In this document: piece after piece, positions 10,301 through 17,870 of the stretch
How positions within the stretch are numbered: position 1 is the first letter of the stretch
How the letters are laid out: every line of letters starts with the position of its first letter
The notes under the pieces: model-generated
What the model was told of the DNA's origin: nothing
Databases searched by the model: none
What the model saw: the letters and a program-made list of their open reading frames with translations, nothing else
Position numbers and translations under genes: made by a program
Assembly (NCBI RefSeq): GCF_000388065.1
Contig: NW_009242979.1
Location: 831,709-852,899 of the forward strand
Direction: 5' to 3'
DNA: 21,191 bases
Source of the DNA: Fonticula alba
Lineage: Eukaryota > Opisthokonta > Rotosphaerida > Fonticulaceae

Positions 10301-10303
10301 TGA
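7301..10303 (+). CDS. SLC38A9: SLC38A9-like amino-acid transporter (AAAP family); 5 exons
   Basis: Exons 7301-9014, 9129-9418, 9629-9717, 9832-9990 and 10141-10303 give an 804-residue protein. The first ~410 residues are acidic, Ser/Ala/Pro-rich and presumably cytosolic, with six 8-residue repeats at about 120-167. The transporter domain starts with TIFSIWNTMIGSSLLSMPWA and has about eleven hydrophobic segments, as expected for the Aa_trans (PF01490) fold. SLC38A9-type blocks are clear: HNAILSIMRNQRNPENN then ARDLSIAY, FQMITIFPLIAY, FYPNVGDVLRFSGA, and a C-terminus ending GVANFVAQFF. In animals SLC38A9 is the lysosomal arginine sensor and transporter that signals to Rag/Ragulator and mTORC1. 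The membrane domain supports orthology here. Whether the N-terminal tail can bind Rag/Ragulator is not visible. The start at 7301 is the first in-frame ATG and has A at -3. Confidence 0.93.
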   Translation: MSGRRRKQKNRSRPATADPSVPEVAVAAPVDEDIAVAVDSQDGIIEDDSIVLDEGDDVADGPAEVDNSPEPVVSEVVLQGADVPATIEPMPEAIVPEVVPIEPALEAAVEPVIELASPPVAEVTVEPVAEVTVEPVAEVTVEPVAEVSVEPVAEVSVEPVAEVSVEPVPEIASLISPEAAPTPMADILSPVAPEPVEVPQTITFIGAIPGSVPPRLSEASTIVSRSSEALSMASRASEASVGGVPPALASVRLRPAGDQTADIVVPALEAPPNAGSAGARRIVVPTSHIPSLNADPDFNATYVDPVESEPASPAGDDSPKDRSSYVVDTSHSLNSGGAADEADGPSGERTSLLGNNAVPFSASRISGTTGPVVDTKTALEQEALRRNAIEAAEKGLDEEADADSPEGKQSSVTTIFSIWNTMIGSSLLSMPWALNQSGWLMGLFTMLVMVSICTYTALLIVRHDHGNGRRGVVVDFADLAAMYFGKWGARAAAISSIGVFWGATFAYGILMSGFLYNLGDQIAYWVNGLGIEDTPLAPYWTPEYVAIFLLILIFPLTLIKNFSFFARFTSLGMFHLLSVPLRGFSSCRRPSHAALSPPLSVPPPPALPAGTISVIYMIGFVAYWAISSGFVYGNATLFTGKFYYFSGVLTLSFYIHNAILSIMRNQRNPENNARDLSIAYVLVFFSYLAVAFLFYFCVEDKSKIYDVRSHARRFARPHGLIHIPAHGSPARATELSDHLFVHGVSSSPRCFPPSSHGNLACCRWPALSACLSHPAQNLLRNIQEIAPGNGGLFVAQLLLLFQMITMYVHSCVLFSPLSPVFRCPSRSGPLLTHATAPPPPPPHSFPLIAYIIRFQFMSFVYNNPYPSTFKVLAVHVILSATCILMAVFYPNVGDVLRYGPPPPFVFFFLVFFLPLAFAQLLLSLFPPAWRAPSLTRRSSPADVPFCSFSGAFFGMIAVYMLPIGFEVMEKKRQGLLTKTSIVVHCALIAIGVANFVAQFF
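7658..7801 (+). repeat. Six in-frame copies of a 24-bp unit (VAEV[T/S]VEP)
   Basis: Six contiguous 24-bp units encode the octapeptide VAEVTVEP (first three) or VAEVSVEP (last three), then diverge to VPEI. They lie in the disordered N-terminal tail of the SLC38A9-like protein. The near-identity at the DNA level indicates recent slippage or unequal crossing-over. Confidence 0.97.
9015..9128 (+). other. Intron 1 of the SLC38A9-like gene (114 bp)
   Basis: The donor is GTATGT and the acceptor CTGCAG. Splicing is phase 1 and joins FTSLG to TISVIYMIG. The length is a multiple of three and the frame has no stop. Confidence 0.88.
9419..9628 (+). other. Intron 2 of the SLC38A9-like gene (210 bp)
   Basis: The donor is GTGCGT and the acceptor GCACAG. 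Splicing is phase 0 and joins KIYD to NLLRNIQE. The length is a multiple of three and the frame has no stop. Confidence 0.87.
9718..9831 (+). other. Intron 3 of the SLC38A9-like gene (114 bp) with a C21 tract
   Basis: The donor is GTATGT and the acceptor CCACAG. Splicing is phase 2 and restores FQMITIFPLIAY, a block conserved in SLC38A9 proteins. A CTGAC branch-like motif is at 9791-9795. The polypyrimidine tract is a 21-nt C run (9807-9827) directly before the acceptor. The length is a multiple of three and the frame has no stop. Confidence 0.9.
9991..10140 (+). other. Intron 4 of the SLC38A9-like gene (150 bp)
   Basis: The donor is GTACGG and the acceptor TTGCAG. Splicing is phase 2 and restores NVGDVLRFSGAFFG. 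A CTGAT motif is at 10122-10126. The length is a multiple of three and the frame is stop-free. The T-rich middle reads as a hydrophobic peptide if translated. Confidence 0.9.
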
Positions 10304-10633
10304 GCAAAGGAGGCATCCTCCGATCGTGCACTACGCTGGCTCTCTCTCCGCTCTCTCCTCCCGCCGTCGCCCCCCCCTCCCTCCCCTCCTCTCTCCGCCG
10401 ATGTTGGGACGGGATTTCCTTTCCTCCCTGGTGGCCGACGCGCGCCCCCCCCCTCCAGGGCGGGCTGGATGGGACGGTTGTCTGTATGTTCGCCCGCGTG
10501 TGTGCGTGTGTCTCCTCAGCGCTCCTCACCGGGAGAGAAGGCAGCCTGCCGGAAGTCCAGGAAAAAAAAAGAGAGAGCGAGAGCGTTTCTCCCCCTTGCC
10601 TCCACCTCCCCCGGTTGCCGGACGGAGAGACGA
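10304..10633. other. 3' flank of the transporter gene
   Basis: No gene is seen. The stretch is pyrimidine-rich (CTCTCC, CCCTCC) for its first 150 bp and includes a short A9 run near 10562. No AATAAA was recognised. It ends at the G13 tract that opens the second copy of the 341-bp repeat. Confidence 0.5.
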
Positions 10634-10975
10634 GGGGGGGGGGGGGACTCACGCCGCTGGATGTGGCCACACCCGGCTCGGAGCAACACGGCCCGGACCC
10701 CGTGTGGTCGTGCTAGTGCGGCTTCTTCTGCGCATGCCATGGGCTTCATGGGCGTGCTAATGATGCCGGCCGACGTCCAAGCCGCTTCTGTCGACCGTTT
10801 CTCGCTCCTCCTGCCCTCCGGGACCCGGGGCCGGGGGGACCCGCGGCATGGCCCAGCCCGGCGGGGGTGGCATTCTTGGGGCCTGTGCGCCTCATCTAAG
10901 GGCCACACAGGCCCGCGCATCGACCAGCCGGCGCCCCGGTGTCCGGCTGCTTGTCCTCCCCCCCCCCCCCCCCCC
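10634..10975. repeat. 341-bp direct repeat, copy 2 (G13 ... C18), abutting the scaffold gap
   Basis: Its core is identical to 6538-6848 by eye. It opens with the same G13 tract and ends in C18 directly against ten Ns. Together with copy 1 it brackets the transporter gene as direct repeats, with 3,768 bp between them. Confidence 0.9.
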
Positions 10976-10985
10976 NNNNNNNNNN
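10976..10985. other. Assembly gap (10 N) between a C18 and a G12 tract
   Basis: Ten Ns are flanked by 18 C on the left and 12 G on the right. The true size is unknown. The C-run/G-run arrangement is an inverted repeat able to form a hairpin, a likely cause of the break. Confidence 0.98.
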
Positions 10986-11595
10986 GGGGGGGGGGGGACA
11001 CCGTGTCCATGCCGCAAAATACCCCCCGCCTGGCGCGTGCCGCAGGGGAGGGGGCGGGGCAGGGCACAGGGCGTCTCCATGCGCACGCGTTGCCTTCCGT
11101 CATTTCTCTCAATACACACAAACATAGACAACACGCGCATCGCTTTGCCCCCGCCTTTCCATGGGCACTACGCGTGCAGTTGGTGTCGCCACCAAGTGCC
11201 AACGGTCACTGGCATGGCGGCGTCTCCCACGTCTTCCTTGGTCCGCGATCTGGGGCGGCGCGCTCTCCCGCGGCCGGGGGGTGTAGTCTGTCTGCAATTT
11301 GGAGCGACGGTGGGCGAGTGTGGGCCGATCGGCTTTCCCGTGGAGATCTGGCCCTGTCTGGGGGGGGGGGGGGGGGAAAAAAAAAAGGGCCCGAGGGATT
11401 GCCTTGGCAGGCGTCCTGGGGTCAAGTTCCCTTCTCTTGGTGCCTTTCCCCCGCCCCGATCCTTTGCAACTTTTGTCCGGTGCCCCTCTCCCCTCCGGGT
11501 CCAAGGTAGTTCATCCTCGCTGTCCCTCACGAACGTGCCCTGCGAACGGGCCGAACGCACGCCCTCTCGCGCTCCACCTCCCACTTCGAGGCGCC
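10986..11595. other. Spacer and leader region upstream of the XPB gene
   Basis: No gene is seen. It begins with G12 and contains a 17-nt G run followed directly by ten A (11360-11386). The last ~200 bp before the XPB start are pyrimidine-rich and probably contain the promoter and 5' UTR. In the XPB frame no ATG precedes 11596. Confidence 0.5.
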
Positions 11596-14500
11596 ATGTC
11601 TGATGGCCGTGCTGTCACCGCGTTGTCGGATCGTGGGCGTCCTTCGGCCCCCAGTGGTGGAGCAGCCGATATCCAGGCCGATGGTGGGGTTGTCGATGTT
11701 CAAGTTGTCGATGAGGAGATCATCGATGTGCTGGACAGTGATCATGATGTTCCGCCCGCTCGACGGACCCGTTCTGCCACCATGACCGCACGCGTTCTTC
11801 GCCAGCCGGATCCCGACACCGAGGACAGCGCCGACGAGGAGCCGGCTCACAGCGACAGCGATGGGTCATCCTCGGATGAAGATGAACCGAGGCCGGCCAT
11901 GCGCCTCCGAAAGCGCGCGCGCCTGGTTACCACCCCGCCGGGCGGGGTCCTTCCGCCCCCTGCCAGCCCCCTGGATGGGGATTTCGCGGCGCTCATCGCC
12001 CGCTCTCATCCACCGGTGGGGATGCATCTCATCCCGGAGCAGCTGCTCCAGCCAGTGCGTGATATTCCCCCCCCCCTGTATCGGGTTTGCCGCTTCTTCC
12101 TGGTTGCGGGCTGCCAATTGTATTCGCATCCTTGCAGCAGCTGCTGACCGCCATTCCGCCAGACCCATGTGCCGAACGAGGTGCGCGAGCAGCGGCCCGT
12201 GTGGATGTCCGACACGGGGCGCATCTTCCTCGAAGTCTTCCCCCGGCGGCGGCGCCCGCACCGGACCGACCACCGGAGCCATGCAGTGCGGTGCATCACC
12301 GGCCGGGCACCCTCCTTCGGCCGGCTACTACCGCCGCCGGTCTTCGAGACCCCGGAGCATGTTGACCGGCATCCGGTGGAGTTCCGCCGCTTCATCACCA
12401 CCTTCCTGGCGCAGGTGGCCGAGCCGGTCACGCGGACCGATCTCATCCACGAGTACCAGCTGTCGGTCCAGTCATTGCGAAATGCGGTGGCCACATCGGT
12501 CCGGAATGGCGGCTCGCCGCGCGCCACCCGGCGCATGCTTCGACTGGCCAGCAAGGGGCCGCTGCCGGCGCCGGTGCGCCGAGCCCTGGCACGGGCCGAG
12601 GCTCCAGCTATCCCGGGCATGGCGCCCCCTAGCGATCACCCTGCCGGGTCGAGGCTTCCTTGGGGTCGGACGCGAACGGGCTTGCCGGCGGTTCGGCTCT
12701 TCCCCTGGCCGCCGCCAGCTGGCTTTCACGCGGACTCGGTGGCACTCGGCGCCCTGTTGTCCACCCTGCCCGATGCTCCGGCAACGTCGATGCCCGTGCT
12801 GGCCATTGCCCGGGAGGACAGTGGCCTGGGACCAGGCTCTCCCCTGGTGTCGGCTGGCCAAGGGAGCATGTGCCTCGCAACAACCTCCCCCTCGGCAATG
12901 CGTCGCATTCTGACAGACCCCTTCCTGCGGGCTCTTCTCACCTCGTCGGGTGCCGGCTCCGAGGCGCCGCCCCTGTCCGGTGCCGTGGCGGCCCGACACG
13001 CCGGACGTGGGTATGACGCCTCGTCGGCCAGCGACGATGATTGGCCGGATGTCGGGAGTGCCTCGGCCAGTGGCGACAGTGACACCGACCCGGAGCAGGA
13101 GCCACCTGCCCGGAGTCCGGCGGCTGGCCTGGAGCCTGGCGGACCTCTGGGCGATGAGGATGCCCCATTGGCCGATGCGCAGGCCGGCCCATCGCCCGGC
13201 ACCGGGGCAAAGCCCTTCAGTCTGGAGGCCCTCTTCTCGGGGAGCATCGATTTCTTCGCCCAGGACCCGGTCCCTGGCCCGGTCGCCGGTGACCATGTCC
13301 CCTCGGCGGATGCCTGGCTGGCTGATGATCCGGAGATTCGATTCCTGCGTCAGCGCCTTGCCCTGGACTCCGGGACAGGCTTGGATGCCCTGCTTGGCGA
13401 GGCAGCCGCACCGGAACGCATCCACTCTTGGTGGCATGTGCACCTGACGCGGTCGTCGCAGCGGGCTTTCTGCGTCGTCATCGCTGCCGAGCATTTTGAG
13501 GCACGCCAGTGGCTTCGTTTGGTCCTGTCCCCTTGCTGTTGTTTCCCCGCCCGGACTAACCCCCCCCGCAGGCGGTGCTCTTGCGTGTGCGCTTTCTGGG
13601 CATCGGTCCGGCCTGGTGCCCGGAGCCACCGCGAGACCTGGTTAACTCGCTGGTGGCCCGGGAGGCCGAACGCCCGGCCGCAGCGGGAATTGGCGGCCTC
13701 CGCGCCCCTGCCCCGTGCATCCCCCTGCCGATCAGTCTCAAGGCGTCGACCAAACTCCGGCCACATCAGGTGGCTTGCCTGGAGGCCATCTTCTCCGGCA
13801 AGTATGTGGTCTTCCCTTGGCATGGGCATCTGCTTCCTTCCCCACACTGATCCCCTTCTTCTCGCTCCGTCCTCCTCCCTCCTGCCTCCCCTCGACCAAC
13901 CCTCGCCAGCCGCGCCAAGTCCGGTGTTGTGGTCCTCCCGTGTGGCGCTGGCAAGACCCTGGTGGCCATTGCGGCGGCCTGTGCCTTGCGGCTGAGCACC
14001 ATGGTTTTGTGTCATTCGCAACTCGCCGCCACCCAGTGGCGATCCGAGCTCCTGCGTTGGGCTGATGTCGGCGCCAGCATCGAGGGCCGCGCAGCCGGCG
14101 CCCCCGGCCCAATGCGGTCGGCCTATCGGAGTCTGAATGCCGATGATCGGGTGACCATTTGGTCCAGTTCTTCCGGCAAGCGGACGGTGCGTTGGTGCTC
14201 CCCCTTTGCTGCCTTCCTTTTCCGCCGGCGCTCGCGTGCTGACCCGATTCCCCCGTGGGTCCCTTGGCCTGGCCGTTCCGGTGTTGGTGGGCGATGGGTC
14301 CGCAGTTTCGCGATGCTGGCTTCCCCTCGGGCGTGCTGATCAGTACCTATCAGACGGCCTCCTCTCGAAGCTCCGGCCACTATCAGGTACGGCGGTCGGC
14401 GCGGGGGTTTCCCTGCGGTTGCGGGCATTTTTTCTGACGTCCTGCTCTTTTCAGAGCCAGCCCGGGAATGAGGCCGGCCTGGACTCGGCTCTGCTGCGCT

Positions 14501-16272
14501 TCGCGCGAACCGTGGACTGGGGCTTGCTGGTGCTGGACGAGGTCCATGTCTTGCCGGCGCACACGTACTCCCGAGCGGTGGCGCGCATTCAGGCGCGAGT
14601 GAAGCTCGGCCTGACGGCGACCCTGGTCCGAGAGGATGGCCGCCTGGGGCGCATCCGGCATCTGGTCGGGCCACGCCTGTACGAGGCCAACTGGATGGAC
14701 CTGGCTCGTGGGGGGGCCATTGCTCGGGTCAAGTGCCTGGAAGTGTGGTGCCCCATGTCGCGAGGGTTCTTCCGGGAGTATCTGGCAGCCCTGTATGGCA
14801 CGGGTGGTCCAGCCGCCCTGGGATCCTCCTCGCCAGGTGGCACTCCCTCCCGGGGTCCTGGGGCCGGGCGCCGGGCCACACGCGATGCCCTGGTTGCACT
14901 GTGCCCCAGTAAGATCCACGTTCTGCAGGCACTGTTGCATCGGCATCGGAATGACAAGACCGTCATCTTCGCGGACTCGGTCTACTCCCTGAGGCAGTTG
15001 GCACGCCTGTTGCGCCTGCCGCTGGTCGACGGCGGTGTGGGGGAAAATGAGCGCCGGCGACGCCTGCAGCGTTTCCAGTCGGATCCCTCCTGCCGGGCGA
15101 TCTTGGTCAGTCGAGTGGGGGACACTGGCATCGATCTTCCCGAGGCCCGGTGCCTGATCCAGGTGGGTGCGCAATTTGGGTCCCGCCGGCAGGAGGCCCA
15201 GCGTTTGGGACGCATCCTTCGTGCCAAGGGGTCGTCGGCATCTGCGGCCCGAGCGGCCCGAACCGGCGGCAGCATGGCCGACACCCTGCGCGGCGCCCTG
15301 GACGAGGCGCGGCCCGATGGCAATGGGCTGGTTGGCCTCACGGGCGGCCGAGGCGGCCTCGGCGAGGTGGGATCTGCCGGGCTCAGCCCGGCATCCGCCT
15401 CCCCTGATGCCGGTCTGCTGGGAGCCGGCGGGCGGGCTTGGTCTTCGGCGGCGGCGGCGGCGGCCGCCGCGCGGGCCATCGCCCAAAGTGACGCCTCCAT
15501 CAGCTCGGCCTTCCTGGAGCCCGTGAGCCCGCGATCGGCCGCCGGGGATGGGCCCAGCTCGCCGGCGGCAGCGTCAGCGGCCGGTCCGCCGACCACCCCT
15601 CTTCGGCTGGGGGCCTCAGCGCCTCGGGGCCCGGGATCACCGAGCCCCGGGGCCAGTCCCTCGCCCGGAGCCGGCAGCCCCGGAAGCGGCAGCAGTGCCA
15701 GCTCATGTCACATTACACGAACGGTCGGAGCCACGGCCGATTTGCTGGATGTGACGACCCCCGGGGCGGAGGCCTTCGATGCGTGTTTCTATGCCCTGGT
15801 GGCCACGGATACGCGCGACGCGCGCGACGCCAAGCGCCGGCGGCGGTACCTAGCCGATCAGGGATACGCCTTTGAGGCGCTCCCGGCGGCGGCCATCATC
15901 AATGAGCTGGCTCCGGCGGAGCTCCGGCGGCTGGCTTGTCGCGGGGAGCGAGCCCAGGCCATCCTCCTGCGGGATATCACTCGTCTCGAGGAGGTGGACT
16001 TTGCTACGGCCCAGGCGGCCGACCTGTTTGACCAGACCGCTGGCGCTGGCGCTAGCGCAGCCGGGCCCACATCTCCCGATGGGGGGTCAGTCCGCGGGTC
16101 GGCCTTCACGGTTCGCAGCGCCGGATCGTTGAGTCAGGCGTCCGGTGCCGGGGTGGCATTTTACACGGAAGACGCTGGCAGGGGGTCTGCCATGCTGGCG
16201 GAGTCTCCGGCGGGCCTGGAGGGAGCCGAAAGTCTGGAGGCGCCCGAAACCCCGTCATCACGCCGGCCATGA
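11596..16272 (+). CDS. ERCC3: XPB/ERCC3/Ssl2 DNA helicase-translocase of TFIIH; 6 exons
   Basis: Exons 11596-12054, 12163-13500, 13572-13801, 13910-14186, 14306-14386 and 14455-16272 give about 1400 residues, versus roughly 780-840 for human and yeast XPB. In TFIIH, XPB is the 3'-5' translocase that opens promoters and DNA lesions. The N-terminus is acidic with a basic RLRKRARL stretch (possible NLS). The XPB N-terminal domain follows (PVWMSDTGRIFLEVF; VAEPVTR...IHEYQLS). RecA1 has LPCGAGKT (K691), ISTYQ, the DEVH box at 823-826 and LTATLVRED with the XPB RED motif at 854-856. Next come YEANWMDL and EVWCPMS. RecA2 has IFADSVYSLRQLARLL, SRVGDTGIDLPEA and QRLGRILR (1044-1051). The C-terminal FYALVATDT and YLADQGYAFE blocks are present. 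Low-complexity insertions explain the extra length, the largest at about 1055-1235. The exon 2/3 junction is the weakest part of the model. Confidence 0.95.
12055..12162 (+). other. Intron 1 of the XPB gene (108 bp)
   Basis: The donor is GTGCGT and splicing is phase 0. The acceptor is the CCGCCAG ending at 12162, because only this site puts EVREQRPVWMSD in frame. GCAG sites at 12137 and 12140 precede the CTGAC branch motif (12144-12148) and would lead into a stop. Confidence 0.8.
13501..13571 (+). other. Intron 2 of the XPB gene (71 bp), putative GC-AG intron
   Basis: The acceptor (CCCCCCCGCAG, ending 13571) and a CTAAC branch motif (13556-13560) are clear. The downstream exon must start in phase 0 with AVLLRVRF. 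No good GT in phase 0 exists nearby. GAG/GCACGC at 13501 fits the local donor pattern except for C at +2, so a GC donor is proposed. A poor GT donor at 13522 or 13474 is the alternative. Confidence 0.5.
13802..13909 (+). other. Intron 3 of the XPB gene (108 bp)
   Basis: The donor is GTATGT and the acceptor CGCCAG. Splicing is phase 2 and restores IFSGNRAKSGVVVLPCGAGKT, the conserved approach to Walker A. An in-frame stop lies at 13848. Confidence 0.92.
14187..14305 (+). other. Intron 4 of the XPB gene (119 bp)
   Basis: The donor is GTGCGT and splicing is phase 0. The acceptor CCGCAG is the only AG in the intron. CTGAC is at about 14237-14241. Splicing leads into FRDAGFPSGVLISTYQ, containing the conserved ISTY block. 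Confidence 0.87.
14387..14454 (+). other. Intron 5 of the XPB gene (68 bp)
   Basis: The donor is GTACGG and the acceptor TTTTCAG. Splicing is phase 0. A CTGAC branch motif is at 14434-14438, 16 nt before the acceptor. It joins SSGHYQ to SQPGNEAGLDSALL. Confidence 0.9.
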
Positions 16273-16335
16273 GACGTGGTCCCCTTGTTGTCGGCCATCA
16301 GCCGGTTGTTCTGCGCTGAGCGCTGTCAAATGGCC

Positions 16336-16341
16336 AATAAA
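16336..16341 (+). promoter_or_regulatory. Canonical AATAAA polyadenylation signal of the XPB gene
   Basis: AATAAA lies 64 nt after the XPB stop codon, on the same strand, and is followed by a T/C-rich stretch. This is the only AATAAA I found closely behind a stop codon in the window. Confidence 0.65.
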
Positions 16342-16540
16342 GCAGCCCACCCTGGAGTTGTCTCCCCTTCTCTTCCCCTCTGGGCACATGGCTGCGGCAG
16401 TCTGATGTGAAAGAGGGGAAGCCGGGAAAATGCTATGCATGTGTGCCTGTGCGTGTGTAAGAGATCAGCGCGACGTGCGCGGATATAGTGTATTGGGTGG
16501 GTGCTCGGCAAAAGAGGAAAGCCCCATTCATGTGTGCATT

Positions 16541-16542
<2 letters not shown>

Positions 16543-16578
<36 letters not shown>

Positions 16579-16580
16579 CG
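16543..16580. repeat. (TG)14(CG)5 alternating purine-pyrimidine tract
   Basis: About 28 nt of TG repeats pass directly into CGCGCGCGCG. Strictly alternating purine-pyrimidine DNA of this kind favours Z-DNA. Confidence 0.93.
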
Positions 16581-16707
16581 GTGATGACGGGCACGCCCCT
16601 CGGGAGCGCCCAATTGCCGAATGCCGGGGTAGGAAAGAAAGATAGGCAACCGTGGGCCAAAGGGAGGGAGGAAGGGAGTGACACATGGCGCAGACGCATG
16701 TGTGCTT

Positions 16708-16763
16708 GGGGGGGGGGGGGGGGGGGGGGGGTTGTTTTGGGGGGGGGGGGGGGGGGGGGGGGG
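16708..16763. repeat. Paired G runs: G24, TTGTTTT, G25
   Basis: Two long G homopolymers (16708-16731 and 16739-16763) are separated by a short T-rich linker. They could form intramolecular G-quadruplexes on the plus strand. Exact lengths are uncertain. Confidence 0.9.
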
Positions 16764-16768
16764 ATGTA

Positions 16769-16772
<4 letters not shown>

Positions 16773-16807
<35 letters not shown>
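16773..16807. repeat. (TG)n microsatellite
   Basis: A 35-nt TG repeat follows ten bases after the paired G runs, then CA-rich sequence. Confidence 0.93.
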
Positions 16808-16809
<2 letters not shown>

Positions 16810-16991
16810 ATACGCACGCACATGTACGCACACATCCATCCATACACACAGGGACATCTATGAGGAGGGAGGGGGGAGCTCATTCATACCTCGTGCATGC
16901 GTGTGCGTGTGGGCATGATACCACCAGCAGCAGAGTGCAGCGCCTTGCCAATGAGGCGAGGTGACAGGCAGAGGAGAGGGGAGGGGATGTC

Positions 16992-17833
16992 TTACTTGTC
17001 GCGAACCTCCATGTTCAGCAGGGCCTTGGTCTTCTGGGTGGCCATGGAGTCAATCTCCTTGATGCCATCGTCGATGACCTTCTGGATGTCCTTCTCCACG
17101 CGCTTGACCGAGTCCTTCGGCAGGGAGCTCTCGACCTTCTTCAGGTCGCGCAGGGCCGCCTGGCGGATGTTGCGAATGGAGATCTTCGAGTGCTCGGAAT
17201 CCTTCTCGATCTGCTTGACCAGCGACTCGCGGTACTCCTTGGTCACGCGCGGCACCGGGACCTTGATGATGTTCCCCTCGGTCGACGGGTTGAGGCCCAT
17301 GCCGCCGCCGCGAATGGCCTCGGCGATCGGCTCGGACATCGACGCGTCGAAGACATTCAGCTGCAGGGTCTGGGGATTGAGGACACTCACCTGGCAGAGA
17401 TTGCGCAGGGACATCGACATGCCCTTGACATCGACCGTGACGCTCTCAAGGATGGCTGGTACACACAGGCAGGGAAGGGGGGGGGGAGGGGGGAGGTCGG
17501 GAAAAGGGTCAGCCAGGCTGGTGATTGTGGAGGGAAGGGAGAAAGTCGCAGGGGCCAAGCAAGAGGCGAGACTCGCTCAAGGAGCAAGACAGCGTACCGG
17601 GGTTGGCGACACCCATGCGCATCTGGGCCAGGTCCGTGCGGAAGACCTCGATGGTGCGGGAAATCTTCTGCTTGGAGGGGGTGACCGTGGAGGCGATGAC
17701 ATCCTCAATGCGCACCTCTGGGGCATTGTCATCCTTGCCGCCCTTGCCGCCCTCTATTTCGGGTGGATGTCCGCGAGGGAGATAGCGGGCCATGGTCAGT
17801 TGTGTGCATGTCGGCATGTGGGTGGGTGTATAC

Positions 17834-17870
<37 letters not shown>

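Larger units (their letters stand above)
16273..16991. other. Convergent intergenic region between XPB and mtRRF genes
   Basis: No gene is seen. It holds the two 3' ends, a polyadenylation signal for XPB, two TG microsatellites, a CG stretch and a pair of long G runs. No TTTATT (polyadenylation signal for the minus-strand gene) was recognised. Confidence 0.6.

Noticed and set aside
6525-10975. LTR retrotransposon or composite transposon formed by the 341-bp direct repeats
   Set aside because: The interior encodes a host transporter with introns, not gag/pol or a transposase. The repeats lack TG...CA ends, and no target-site duplication is seen.
12131-12140. GCAG acceptors at 12137 and 12140 for XPB intron 1
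   Set aside because: Both lie upstream of the CTGAC branch motif, and in the frame needed for the XPB N-terminal domain they lead to a stop at 12145.
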